Origin: Asterias rubens
Lineage: Eukaryota > Echinodermata > Asteroidea > Forcipulatida > Asteriidae
Direction of reading: 5' to 3'
Length of the DNA stretch: 64,000 bases
Assembly (NCBI RefSeq): GCF_902459465.1
Contig: NC_047065.1
Location: 14,423,634 to 14,487,633, forward strand
Positions within the stretch are counted from its first letter, which is position 1. Every line of letters begins with the position of its first letter. Position numbers and translations under genes: made by a program. The notes under the pieces are model-generated. The model was given only the letters and a program-made list of their open reading frames with translations. It made no database searches and was not told the origin of the DNA. Shown here in pieces: positions 21,766-33,080 of this stretch.

Positions 21766-21935
21766 GAAACAAACCTTTCTCCAATGGCGTCTAATTTGTT
21801 ACTATGGAGCTAAAAATAAATTAGCTATAGTGCTAAATGATAACAGGAAACAAACATGTTCTCCAATGGCGTTTATTATTTATAACCATGGAGCTAAAAC
21901 AAAAAAGCTACAGTGCTAAAGCTAAATGATGAACT
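21766..21935. repeat. Two-copy direct repeat, about 90-bp period
   Basis: 'gaaacaaacctttctccaat' with 'ggagctaaaaataaa' and 'ctatagtgctaaatgat' recurs as 'gaaacaaacatgttctccaat', 'ggagctaaaacaaaa' and 'ctacagtgctaaagct'. A diverged tandem duplication just upstream of the putative start exon. Confidence 0.65.
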
Positions 21936-23155
21936 GGAATGTGGGCGTTGCTTGAGGGATGACAAAAGCTTCAATTAATTGAGGGATGTTTATGTACATC
22001 GATGATGCAAATGATTATGAACTTTAAGTTAAATCTAAATCATGGTTATAGAGCACTAATACATTGAAGCATACATGTATAAGACACATTCATTATGAAT
22101 TTAAAATTATTAAATCTACTCAAAGAATTGCTGACAAAACTTATGCAAATAGGAGCCCTGCTTCTATTTAAACATAATTAGCTTAACTGCTATATACATA
22201 CAATGATAACATTACTATTTCATTAAAGTTTGTTTGGGTGTATAACAAGTACAGGTATTATTAATTAAACTTTCCGTAAAGAACATTTGAGTCTAAATAT
22301 TTGGGTTGCAGTCATTTTGTACCTTGGTCTTTCATTTGTACGTGATAACATTAACAAGCGATGTCAACTATAGAGGTAACTGCTACAAATAGTGTTATAA
22401 TAGACTCAGTGAACAAAGTCTCACAATAACACCAACATGAAAAAAAAACAGAACTCTAAGCGTTATGTACACAATAACTATATACAGTTCATTTATAGCA
22501 CAGCAGTGTTCGTGTTATAGTATTAGGCAACAACTTTCAATAATATCATAACTGTTGTTGCCTTCAACTAAAACAGGAACCTAGTTTCGAGCAATGGGAA
22601 CTGGAAAACAATATTAATTTACCCACCTCTAATTTGCGTCTCCACTGCAAGAATTCAAGTAGAAAGTCTCAGCTTTCCAACACGGTAACCCAACGCACCT
22701 GTAACCCAAACACTGAGTGGGTCTCGTATACCCTAAACTTCAGCGGCCTACTTCTGGTTGCCTCAACCACGTTTGTTGCAGGGTTTGTTGGTAACACAAC
22801 TCACAAAATGGTAATGGTGTGACCTCTGGGGGTCGAAACACACTGAGACCAAGGCGACCAGACAATCGCGATCAAACCACGGCATTGATTAGTTTAACAA
22901 TAAAGCCCCCGAAGTTTGCCGGGTTCGGTATTAAGTCACTGCACCGCTTTGTCACCAGGAGTGCTCTTTTGTTGCTCGGCTTTTTTCCCCCTTTTATGTT
23001 GTCGAGTTAATTCTATCAACATTCAGATGCACATTCCCATCACGCACACGTCGTGGGGGATTCACGCTAATACGGTTATCTCAAGCTAACCAATTTAGGA
23101 TACTTTTTGAGTCACGAAGTTTTTTGTTTTTGGCAGGTTTACACACAGTGTGTAA
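21936..23155. other. Intergenic, nothing recognised
   Basis: AT-rich to about 22620, then more mixed composition toward the ORF at 23156. No confident exon, RNA or repeat. Confidence 0.4.
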
Positions 23156-23602
23156 TGTATAGGTAGGTTATTTGCATGTTGCGAAGTTCACAAGGCCAGG
23201 GGGAAGGTCCGACCTCGAGTCAAACAACGTAGCGCGCGCTTTGGCGTTACCATAGCAACTGTTCCGCCTGAGGATCAGGAGCACAACAATTTTATTTACG
23301 ATCGCAGGATAAAAAAAGGGTTGTGTTTTTATGATGAGCGAGTGGAACGAATCTCCCTAGAGCAGTTTGACTTGCTGATTGGAAAAACTATTTATTTTGA
23401 CACCCGAACTGGTTCGTCCACCAACACACCCAAAGGCCTACTTACCGGTAGCTTTTTTAGGGACAATGTGAACCCGATTTTCAAAGAACTTGTCCGAAAA
23501 GGCAGGACGTTGTTTATTAGAATCCAACGATACAATGAACCCATGACAGTGATTGTGGTAAACAAAACCACAACTTCCTCATTCAATGAGACCCAACCGT
23601 AA
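23156..23602 (+). CDS. Intron-free ORF of unknown function
   Basis: Continuously open for about 148 codons to TAA, in balanced composition unlike the flanks. It has no ATG near its start, so if real it is an internal or terminal exon; a TTTTTGGCAG acceptor ends just upstream near 23137. Notable segments are NNFIYDRRIKKG, SLEQFDLLIGKTIYFDTRTG and ELVRKGRTLFIRIQR. The high share of charged and aromatic residues and the lack of low complexity favour coding sequence. No family recognised. It could equally be a decayed transposon ORF. Confidence 0.4.
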   Translation, partial: CIGRLFACCEVHKARGKVRPRVKQRSARFGVTIATVPPEDQEHNNFIYDRRIKKGLCFYDERVERISLEQFDLLIGKTIYFDTRTGSSTNTPKGLLTGSFFRDNVNPIFKELVRKGRTLFIRIQRYNEPMTVIVVNKTTTSSFNETQP

Positions 23603-24415
23603 CCAGTAGGCCGAATACTGTTTACATGTTGTTTAGTTTGCATCGGGGACTCCAGTAAATGAAAATTGTTGGGTTTTTTTTTTTATCGATAAACAGATGT
23701 AAGGTTATCTGGTCGCCTCAAATAATAATAGGTACTCGATAAATGCTCGCACTCCATTTTAACTAATACCGAGTGGGTAATATTTGAAAAGTTTGTTACA
23801 AAAATGTTTGAAAATGTTGGTTGTCCATCAAACAAGAAGATCCCCTTCTAAATTCCCCCTTCCATCCACGGCAAAAAAATCCGGAATACGCTGCCACTGT
23901 GATGAGTGATCAAAAAATAGCGCATAAATGATATAGCACGTGACGAAGAAATCAATTTCAAAGAGGGGCGCGGAGGAGAGCTCCGGAGGAGCCATACGGA
24001 CATGGAGGTAGAACTACCTCCATGCACGGACCGAAGGGAAGGGCGCGTGACCCAGCGCCATTTTATAGTTACTCTCAAAGATCATAGGGCGCATTTTTGG
24101 TTACTCCTCCGTTCGTATCAAATATTCAGGCTGGCCCTTGTTGGAAACAAAAGTAGGAACATTGTCGAGTTCAAGCGCTGATCTACCACAAGGTATGCCG
24201 GTATACCTTTTTAAGTGTCACAGGTCAAAGAAAAAGTAATAGCAAATCAGACTATACTAGGAATAACATCATGTCTGATGAATATAACTACATCAGCTGG
24301 AAATGAAATGAGGCAAGGGAGGGGCAATATGGCGTTAGTTCCGACGTCCGACCAATATCAACCATGATGCCACAGAAACACCAAATGACATCATACTTTT
24401 TCACTGGCTGGTCCA
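23603..24415. other. Intergenic; inverted block near 23985-24020
   Basis: No gene. A local palindrome TGGAGGTAGAACTACCTCCA lies near 24003-24022 in a GC-richer patch that also holds CGGAGGAGAGCTCCGGAGGA. Confidence 0.4.
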
Positions 24416-24419
24416 GATT

Positions 24420-24625
24420 TTGTTTTTTTTCGTAAACTGCCTTGTAGCATTTTTTTTTTTTTTTAATTGTCTTTTTAAATTGTTTTCTTCGGAAACCCTC
24501 TGTATCGTAATGTTGTATTTTGGAAATTGCTTTTTACCTTTGTATCTAGCGCTTTGCGGCCTTTTTGGCAATTTGGCGCTTTATAAATATCTTTTTATTA
24601 TTATTTTTATTATAATATTCATAAT
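24420..24625 (+). mobile_element. Non-LTR retrotransposon 3' end
   Basis: 'tagcgctttgcggcc' and 'tggcgctttataaatatct' followed by a (TTATTA)-type tail are the usual 3' end of CR1/L2-like LINEs and their SINE partners. No coding sequence remains. Confidence 0.55.
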
Positions 24626-25610
24626 TAGAAAACATATCCTTTTCGTGGCGACCGCACTGGCAGCAGACGACCAGGTTTAACCCTCTAGTCCCTGCACCGC
24701 CCGAGTTTGCCGAAATAATTTTGTTTTTCTTTTCAAGATTCTTGCAGTAACTTTACTTAATTTTTTAAAGATAGCCAAGGCTTGACCCTTTCGGTAATAT
24801 TTGTACAAGTCCTCATTGGGGAACAATAAAAAACCCTACGGTAATATTTATGGCGATTATTTTTGTATAATGATAAAATGGATACAATAGCTTTTCAAGG
24901 CTTTTATCTGGCTCAATGCTGATTATTTGCGAAGGCATAAGTTTTCGACAATATCACCATGAATGATAAATAAAGTTTCCTTTGTGTTTACTAATAAGCG
25001 TTTTGTTGGGTAAGTGCTAAATTATTTCATCATCATTAGCTTCGTCAAGTCAACTGTGAAGAGACAAATGAATAATGATCTATAAATAACTAGATGGATT
25101 CACCAATGCGTAGGCATACTATTAACTACCTAGTTTTATTTTGATGTTTCTTATTTTCTACAAACAAAAGCTATAGCGAGGTTTCCTCCTACCGCATAAT
25201 ACAGTGTATCGCTTTAGGTGGCTGGGCGGTCCAGTGGCTAATTAATGGTTAAAACTGTTTCCTTTAGAAGAGGGGTTGATATTCTATCACATCGGATTAT
25301 GGTTCAATAGGTGACATACTAATTACCCAGCAACAGAAGATGGACGTTATCTCAGTGAGCAACAAGATTGGTTTACAGTTCTACATGATAGAAAACAACA
25401 GTAGCATGTTTAAATTATCAGCAAACGATAGTGGTTATCTTTCCTCGCCTTCCACCACTAGGATCACGGTTCAAGTTGCGCCAAGTCGCACTGATACGTG
25501 GATTGGTTTTTCAGTCCCGCCTGACTGCGTGGGTTTTCTCCTGGGATAAATCGCTGAGTTTTTGCTCTCACATCTAAAACTGAAACTTTAATCATTTTCG
25601 ACTAAAAATG
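24626..25610. other. Intergenic, nothing recognised
   Basis: A 69-codon open frame at 25340-25549 has no family features and no splice context. I do not call it a gene. Confidence 0.4.
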
Positions 25611-25611
25611 T

Positions 25612-25800
25612 CCCCCCCCCCCCCCCCCCCCGAGTCCTAGACTTGGTTCCAAGTCTGCTACGCGTGGCTTTTCAGTCTAGAGTAGGGACAGAGACTCCCG
25701 ATTGGCTAAAGCCAGTACAATGTTGCCTGAAATAGCTCCTCTTTTGTTAGATTAGCCTCCGTCACAAGACTTGAAACAAAGTCTAGAGAGTCCCTGGCTT
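25612..25800. repeat. Cytosine tract plus degenerate inverted repeat
   Basis: A run of about 18 C precedes GAGTCCTAGACTTGGTTCCA, which has a partial inverted partner near 25763-25795 (CAAGACTTGAAACAAAGTCT). Probably a degraded foldback element. Confidence 0.4.
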
Positions 25801-25891
25801 CACACCCAAAAGAAATGAAATGAACCAGACAGAACTTGGAAAATGAATTTACACTTATACATACACACCAACTGATTATTAACTTGTCATC

Positions 25892-25897
25892 TTTATT
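25892..25897 (-). terminator. Candidate NDUFS6 polyadenylation signal
   Basis: TTTATT on the plus strand is AATAAA on the minus strand, about 1 kb past the NDUFS6 stop. Another lies nearer, at 26280-26285. Either may be used. Confidence 0.25.
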
Positions 25898-26903
25898 TCT
25901 TATTTACAATGCAGAAACAATGCAGTTGAGCACTTACAATTAATTTCCAGTCGAGGTCAATTTTCATGCGATCCAATTCAATTTATTTCCACCACCCTTG
26001 TTATTTAAATTATTTTCCAGTTGAGTTGGCCAAACATTTTAGACCATTTATATTATGCACAACTGCACTTAAAACTTTGTGTTTGTACCTGTGTTCACCA
26101 AGTGGTATCTTAATCATAACTACAGGCTGGGATAGTTTATATATGCAGAAGAGGGTGCTATTGAATGGTCAGACAGTAGGAGGGTTGCATTGAACTCAAA
26201 AAGCTGATTTCTATAATTTAATCTCACAAAGTGCAGTACCAACAGTTAGTTACTAATAGTTAGTATTAAAAACAACCACTTTATTCTGAAACAATAACTA
26301 CACTCAAACACCTAGAGGAACAGTTTTGTTTTATATCTTCATTTGTCCTAGCTTGTTCAAGATAATTGGGGGCGTTAGTTTCAAATCAAACCCAGACCCT
26401 TTTTTTTTTAACTAAGAAATTAAACCAATTGTGTTTTTTTTGCAATGCCTACAATGATGATACAGTTTTGGTATTGAAAAAATAAACATATTCATTACAA
26501 CCAACTAGTTTCCAAGAAATAGAATTCAAAACTCAACTGTGAAATAAGTAATTTAAATATGTTTGTATGCTCTGAAAACATAATATTAGACCATGGCCCA
26601 CCTTTGCTGCATATTAAAGCAGCAAATGTTGCTTATAATTTTTGGCAGACAGTGCAGATGACATGGTAATTCTGGTAAGCAACATTTTGTTTGTGCACTG
26701 CCACATTTCAAGTTTAAAGTTGCTCTATGTAACTGGACTCTAATTTAGGCAATAATAGGTAACAGTGTAAGCTTCATGCCAAGGGAACATTCAGATGATA
26801 TTATCAATCAGCTATGGTGATGACCACCAATATTTTCTAAAATAAACTGCATTCTTGTAACTATACAAATACTTCTTGAAGGCTATACATCAATCTTGGC
26901 TTG

Positions 26904-26966
26904 TCAGTGTCCCGTGTAGACGTATCTTAAACCACAGTATCCACATGCATGGGGTCCCGGTATATC
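26904..26966 (-). CDS. NDUFS6: NDUFS6 exon 4 with stop
   Basis: Acceptor ATTTTTCAG, phase 0. Encodes DIPGPHACGYCGLRYV plus four residues and TGA. C111 and C114 (CGYCG) are two of the four zinc ligands of this subunit. Confidence 0.92.
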   Translation of the reverse strand, partial: DIPGPHACGYCGLRYVYTGH

Positions 26967-27474
26967 CTGAAAAATAGAAAAAGAAGAAATTACTATATAA
27001 ATTATTTTGTATTTAGTGTGTTGAATTTTCATCTAACTCAACTGGTGTTTCATGAATTCTAGTGAAAGTGGAGTAAGGTTATAGTTATTCATAAATACCT
27101 CAGACATTTTCGCTATTCCTATTGGTGGAGAGCGCATCACGTGGGTGTGTATAAACCTTTGCTTATATGACCAGTAAAAAAGTGTTGAAACATGGGCGTG
27201 ACACGCGACCTTGCACCTGTTCTTATAAGACAGTTTCTTCATTCCTAATGGTCGAGAGCAACGGCTGAAACAGTTGTGCCACATCACGCGATACAGGCGA
27301 CACGCACAGCATTCCCTTATAAGGAGTTGTTTACCCGAGGGCGGGGGAGGGCTTTACCATTTCATAGCTGGAGGGGTGTTGTGTTGAAAGAAATCATTGA
27401 ACAATTAACTTTTTGCATTTATTTTACTTTTTGACCAGTATTTATGAATGGGAATCAAAGTGTTTTGAATCGGT

Positions 27475-27595
27475 TTTCAACTAGTAGTTTAAACCCGCCG
27501 AGGCCTGGTTCTTGATAATTTACCTCGACTTCGTCTCGGTAAAATGATCAAGAACCAGGCCTTGTTGGGATTAAACCACTAGTTGAAAACCTCTT
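27475..27595. mobile_element. Short foldback element in NDUFS6 intron
   Basis: TTTTCAACTAGTAGTTTAAA with GGCCTGGTTCTTGAT on the left and the inverse on the right (ATCAAGAACCAGGCC, then AACCACTAGTTGAAAA). Arms of about 50 bases around a CGACTTCGTCTCGG loop. Non-coding. Confidence 0.75.
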
Positions 27596-27649
27596 CACCA
27601 CACATTGATTCCCTTATTGTAAACTTTTAAATTTGGGTTGAACAAAGAA

Positions 27650-27790
27650 AACCCAACTAAAGCAGGACTTGAACCTGCAATCTCTGAATTAAAGGGCTGA
27701 CACTCTACAAACTGGGCATTCTAGCCCTATAATGGTGGTTTCCCTACTTTGTTTATATCTTTGTTAGTTGTGCCAGCCAGCAGCCATTTA
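27650..27790 (-). mobile_element. tRNA-headed SINE, second family, diverged copy
   Basis: On the minus strand a B box (GGTTCAAGTCCTGC) is followed by the same flank as the copy at 43847-43990 ('gccctata', 'ggtgtccctattttgt', 'atatctttgtt'). Lies in NDUFS6 intron 3. Confidence 0.6.
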
Positions 27791-27864
27791 CCCTGTAACA
27801 TCCGTTCACCCTCAAGATTGCAACCTGGGGAAGCGGCAGCAGAGGGATCACTAAAAGGGGATTT

Positions 27865-28080
27865 ATTCATTCATTCATTTTTATTAAAAAACCAACTGGC
27901 AGCACGAAGCTGAGTAATGTGGCACTACAAGATAACAATATTGATAAAAATTGAAAAGATAGAATATACAAAAATTGCACCACCACGGGTACATAGAAAC
28001 ATTATATAAGAAGACAACAATAAGTTTAAAAAATATTAGATAAACCATTAAACGACACTAAAAAATGCACAGTGTGTTGG
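27865..28080 (-). mobile_element. LINE 3' end with (TGAA)n tail
   Basis: Starts TTCATTCATTCATTTTTATT, i.e. on the minus strand an AATAAAAATGAATGAATGAA tail. The 'accaactggcagcacgaagc' block and the position in an intron fit a truncated LINE 3' UTR. Confidence 0.45.
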
Positions 28081-28681
28081 GGGAACCTTCTTATACATTG
28101 AAACACCACTATGGAATAAACCAGCTAAAAAAGAGAAACCCTAGCAGTTAAAAACTGAACAGATGACACAAAACAATGACGGCAAAATTGGGAAAACAAA
28201 TTTGATAAATCAGATAAGATTTACAAACACATACAGGATGTGGGAGACCCTCATTTATGAGGGCATACTATAGCATAGAAAAAAAATGGGACATTAATGT
28301 AAGGCGATTCAACTACGTTTTAAGCAATTCAATTTAGTGTAATTCAATAAAAGCTAATAAAATATAATAACGATAAAAGAAGACATGAGATTTGTTTAAT
28401 TTAAAGATAGAATGTTTCAAAACTTGTGTGCATAGTAGATGAATAAGTCCTCCTGCTAAATATCAGGTTTTTGAACAACTTAGATCAAACTTGATCGCTA
28501 GCTAGACCAGCATGCACCTCATTCCAGGCCTAACGCATGCAATCATCTAAGTATTTGCAATTATAGTCTATGGGCTGCGCCTTGGGAGCCATTCGCCCCC
28601 TCTTGTGTTCAATGAAAACACCATGAATCTTGTATCACAGTGTGCATAGATAACGTGTACAATTATACTCAAAGTCCTTAC

Positions 28682-28804
28682 CAGATTGATGAATACTTTT
28701 GGATGACCCAAGTTTGGATCCCCACCATCGCACCAGACGTTGTTTGTGTTCACTTCCTTTGGTGGCTCTTCATCGACCAAATCAATGGCAAACTTTTCAT
28801 TCAA
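28682..28804 (-). CDS. NDUFS6: NDUFS6 exon 3
   Basis: 123 nt, phase 0; acceptor TTTACAG, donor CTG|GTAAGG. Encodes LNEKFAIDLVDEEPP..., then VWCDGG and GHPKVFINL. This is the most conserved part of the subunit (FAIDLI and GHPKVYINL in vertebrates). C87 and H96 complete the CHCC zinc site. Confidence 0.95.
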
Positions 28805-29974
28805 CTGTAAACAAAGAATTTAAGAAATGAGATTTGCAGTATTGAGTTACATGAACAAAACTTGGTTTCAGGCCCGGGCGGCTGGATTTCACAAAGAGTA
28901 AAGACTAGTAGTCTTATATGTATCTCGAAATAGGCCGAGTTATTTGTCTTGAAGGAACATTACAGAATTAGTTTTTGCTAACAAAATAGTTGTTGGCAGT
29001 GTAAGCACTTTATGTAATCCATCATATACATAAACTGACAAACCTATAGAAGTTTGAGATCAACCGGCCATCTGGGTCACAAGAGAATAGTGAAAAACTG
29101 ACTACAAATTTTGCATTGCATCGATGCCAAAATAAAAATGAATAAATCGCTCACTGAGCGATCAACTCCAACACAACATTAGATTGTTTATTTCTCATTA
29201 AATATGAAATTTCAAACAGAAATATTTCAAGGGATGTTTTCTACTGCTATCATCATCACTGGACCATGTACGTTTTATGTAAATCTGTGATGTTATTGAT
29301 TTTTGTTTCTTACCAATTCTGTAACATTCCTTTAACTTAAGACTAGCCTTAAGTTTTGAATAACTCCTAGGACTAGTCCTAAATTAGGACTATCTTTGTG
29401 AAATTGACCTCTGGAATGCCCAGAGGCCTCGAAAAGCATAGCCTCTGTCACCCTAATCTTGGCCTTGGTGCCCCTTCAAAAGTTTCGTTCCCATCCAAGG
29501 GTTTTCTGTGGGGCTTTCAGGGGTTTCCCTTAACTTTTTTTTTCAATCACCCGCCGGGCGAGTCAACCAAAATCCTTGATCGCACGCAGGTTTTTTCACT
29601 AGCCGGCATGTATTTATACACACAATTTAAAAAAAAAAAAACACCAAAAACACGACAGTAAAGCCTTTAAAATAGTGATGTTTGAGGATTTTATCGCTTA
29701 ATTTTTACCTTAAATTATCCCTTTTCCATCAACAACAACTTCAATGACTTTGTGGCTAGGGGGTCGGTTGATTTGAACATGTTTTGAACTCCGTTTGCAA
29801 CAAAATCTTCATGAATCAACGATCAGTCAACAACACACATCGAGAAATAATGAAATGAACTTTGCCCCACAACGCCCCACAACATGAGGTGTTTATCATT
29901 AGAACAGGTAAAGAGTAAAAGTGGAAATGACAGTTGTTGAATTACATGAAATCGCTCAGGACAACTGTACTTAC

Positions 29975-30028
29975 TTCCTTGTCTCTGTCGATGTACCTGA
30001 TTTTTCTGTAATCTCCCTCGTCAAATGC
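29975..30028 (-). CDS. NDUFS6: NDUFS6 exon 2
   Basis: 54 nt, phase 0; acceptor TTGTGCAG, donor GAA|GTAAGT. Encodes AFDEGDYRKIRYIDRDKE, matching the vertebrate D.DYRRIRFV.R.KEV segment. Confidence 0.93.
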
Positions 30029-31260
30029 CTGCACAATAAAAAGATTCAGAACGACTAATATGAACATATTACTAATTGGTATTAAAATTTACAGTTCGTT
30101 GTTGAAGCCGCCACTTCCCAACTCCTCAAATAATATGCTTTAGATGACTGTGTAATCTAATCCAATGAAATCTCTTGGGATCACAAAGGTCTTGATATAC
30201 ATTTTGTAAGATGCTGATCTTTGACCACATTTGCCCAGTGAAAACCATGCTTACAAGTGAAAGACCATTAACCATTGTATCATCGGGTCAGATTTATTTT
30301 AAATTAATTCTTGTTTTGAGCCTGAAATGTGACATAAATCTGGACTCAGAATATTTGCTTTACAGCCAACAGCCAGAGAAAGGTTTCAACATAGTACAGG
30401 CTTGGGCCCACTTCATTGATTTGTACACCTGTAGTTATATATTGATGAAAAACACTCTGCATTGGTTAGGTTGTTCGTTATTTGATGGAGAAGATGACAA
30501 TTTACTACATGTATTTATTCGATATTTAGTATTTGATGCATAAATTGTTTTAATAGCTGTTTTTTTTATGTGCCTTCAGTAAAAATTAGTGAAAAAGTAG
30601 CATCACCCAGGATACATACAGATTTTTTTCTCTTCTGGATTGTCATAAATCAACAAGCTAAGTTATTGAGTGCAAATTTACCAACGGTCAGATGTTTGAG
30701 TTGCTTATAAAACAAGCAATAAATTGCGTCAAATCAACAGCATGTGAAACTTGGGGAAAATGATATGATAAATTATACAATACAAGATCCAATTTGAACA
30801 TCAGCTCAGATTTTTAGCAGAAAATGTCTCATATTTTGATCATTTGAAACAATCAGACCAGCATATAATTACTTCAGGCGAGTCTAAACAAGTACATGTG
30901 TATGTTTGTACTTTACACTTACAGTGCAGTTGGCCTATATAGTATTAATTATTATTCATGCGTACTGGTACTTATTTATGTGGACTGGTACTACACTAGT
31001 TTTAGTTAGTAGTACAAAGCTAGTAGTATTAACATGTTTTGTCTTGTTTTATTTAATTTGTTTTTGATGAAATATTGATTAGAACATGATGATTAGAACC
31101 ACAAATTCTTTTTTTAATTTTTATATAGGGGATTAGTGCATTTCAAGAGGGCGCCACCATTTGTCTGAAAGTGATAACATTTTGGCCCAGACAGGGGAAC
31201 AAAAATGGGGATTTTGTTCAAAATGTGACACAATTCTTTAGATTTAGCAAATACAAGTAC

Positions 31261-31392
31261 CTGTCCAGTATGTGTTAGTTTTTCCGGTGAAGCAAGATAC
31301 CTCGTTATCCCTGTTAACTGCCGCTGACTGGCAGAAAAGCGACAGATTTGAGTTCGCAATGAAAGTCTGGAAACATTTCTCAGGGCCGCCAT
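31261..31392 (-). CDS. NDUFS6: NDUFS6 (complex I 13 kDa subunit), exon 1 with start
   Basis: 44 codons from ATG 31392 to donor CAG|GTACTT, phase 0. The N-terminus (MAALRNVSRLSLRTQICRFS) is a basic amphipathic mitochondrial targeting sequence, followed by EKLTHTGQ. The four exons give 123 aa (human 124). NDUFS6 is a zinc-binding accessory subunit of respiratory complex I in the matrix arm, needed late in assembly of the N-module. Zinc ligands fall at C87, H96, C111 and C114, one residue or less from their human positions. Introns are long (233 bp is not seen; all exceed 1 kb). The gene lies head to head with MRPL36. Confidence 0.95.
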
Positions 31393-31396
31393 CTTG
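31385..31396 (-). promoter_or_regulatory. YY1-type motif over the NDUFS6 start codon
   Basis: CAAGATGGCGGC on the minus strand contains the YY1 consensus AAGATGGCGGC and includes the ATG. YY1 sites at start codons or transcription starts are common in animal genes for mitochondrial proteins. Function here is inferred. Confidence 0.55.
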
Positions 31397-31792
31397 ACTT
31401 TGGCACAACCTCGTTCAGTGAGCGTTAAATAAAAAACAAACTTTATACATCACAACTTATTTTGAATCCAACAAAAGAACGTTTGAATATTTTTATTAAT
31501 GAAAATTTACACATTTGAATTCGTGCATGGCTGCAAAATACTTGTAAAAATCATTTATTTACCTACCAAATAAAAGAAAATTGTCCCGCAAATTTAGTCT
31601 GGTCTCTTCAGGCTTGCTAACTTATGCCAAATTATGATATTACATGAAAGGGGTATCGTGCAACGCATAAAACGCATTGCTCGGTCAAGTTAAAACACTT
31701 CATGACTTAAAAATGACGAGATAAAACACTTAACGGTCAGGTTACAAGGTATAAACATTGTTTTGTATAGCCTTTGCTATGTAATGTTAATA

Positions 31793-31918
31793 GGAAAAGT
31801 TTCCGTATGGCGCCACCACTTTTTCATTCGATATGAAATAATATAGTATCTAATTTACCTCAATGAGATCCCTTTTTCTAAAAATGAGTGAAAAAGTGGT
31901 GGCGCCATACGGAAAGTT
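31793..31918. mobile_element. Foldback MITE in the divergent promoter region
   Basis: Terminal inverted repeat AAAGTTTCCGTATGGCGCCA on the left and TGGCGCCATACGGAAAGTT on the right, extending through CCACTTTTTCA/TGAAAAAGTGG. Short AT-rich middle, non-coding. Confidence 0.8.
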
Positions 31919-32277
31919 ATCCTGTTAATAGTTTAGAGTGATATTGCAGGGAAAATTGTTCGTATTCTGCCAGTTTTTTACTGATATTGTCACCAAAAAG
32001 AATATATCCCGTTTTATGTTTGTTATTTAAATATTATTTTATAATAATTTTGAGTAACAATAGGCCTAAATGACATCTCTCATTTGATATTCTTTGATGA
32101 TTAACTCAAAAATTTGATACTGAATTTGATATTTGTTTCATAGACAAGTGGTATATGGAAAGCGTTCACTTAATTAACCATGCTTAAATCTAAATCCACC
32201 TACCATGCTTTTAATTTTTTACTTAAGATTGATGAAATAAGGATAGAACTAGAACTTGAAGGGGAGGAAGGAGAGGC

Positions 32278-32706
32278 CTGGCTGGGCCCAATTTTCATGG
32301 CTCTGCTTAAAAATAAACTTTAAAAAAAAAAAGCTAGAAGCTTTTTTCGAAATTTTAACATTCTCTGTCGAACTAGCTAGTACGACAGAGAATGTCAAAA
32401 TTTCGAAAAAAGGAGTACAGCAGCGTCCCAGTTACTGCATAGGCCCTACTGGGTCTACAAAATAGCAAAGAATCAGCACGTTGCCCTTAAAACCAGAACA
32501 TTCTGCGCTTATGTCAAGCGTATTTAACGGGTTAGTAGCAGGGAATTTTGGTTTGCGCATGCGTCTTTCACGAGGCATATACACTTTGCTTACACTTTGC
32601 ACTTAAATACAGGCAAGCGCAGAAATTTAGGTGCATGTCCGTGCAAGTGGTGAATGGTGATCGCAATCACAGAATTTTGTAGTTAGCAGAGCCATGAAAT
32701 TGCGCC
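32278..32706. mobile_element. Family G foldback element with nested hairpin
   Basis: Ends GGGCCCAATTTTCATGGCTC and GAGCCATGAAATTGCGCCC. Inside lies a second hairpin at about 32342-32408, with arms TTTTTTCGAAATTTT and CATTCTCTGTCG matched by their inverse. Other family G copies are at 36504-36732 and 40249-40470. Confidence 0.7.
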
Positions 32707-33080
32707 CAGCTCTGTCTGACTCTGAGTCTGTTCTATTTCTAAAATTTTCTATCTAAAACAATTTTGTTTGTGTTAAATTAGGCTTAAAACTAAGAAAAAG
32801 AAGAAAATAGTCAAGTTGAGCAAAGGTTCAAAACATAAATTCCTTCTTTTAGAATAATTGATGACAATAATTGATGATGTCTGGATGAAATTTTTAGCTT
32901 CATAAAATTGGAATTCAACAAACTTATCTGGAATTTTATATGCTAGCCATGAACCCGTGCCATTTTTTTGTAGTGTAATACACAAAACAAAACATTAATT
33001 CTGTACTTTTATGTTTTTTCCCCACAGATTGTTTGGCTGGTTAAAATTTGGAAGTTAAAAGTTTAAAACATAGACGCAAG

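Larger units (their letters stand above)
31393..33027. promoter_or_regulatory. Divergent NDUFS6/MRPL36 promoter region
   Basis: About 1.7 kb separates the two start codons. MRPL36 appears to have a non-coding first exon somewhere here, since its start exon follows a splice acceptor at 33027; the matching donor was not fixed. Two inserted elements (31793-31918 and 32278-32706) take up part of the space. No TATA box seen. Confidence 0.5.

Noticed and set aside
23848..24078. 76-codon minus-strand frame
   Set aside because: Overlaps a local GC-rich palindrome and gives a Ser/Arg-rich peptide of transposon-end type; no domain or splice context.
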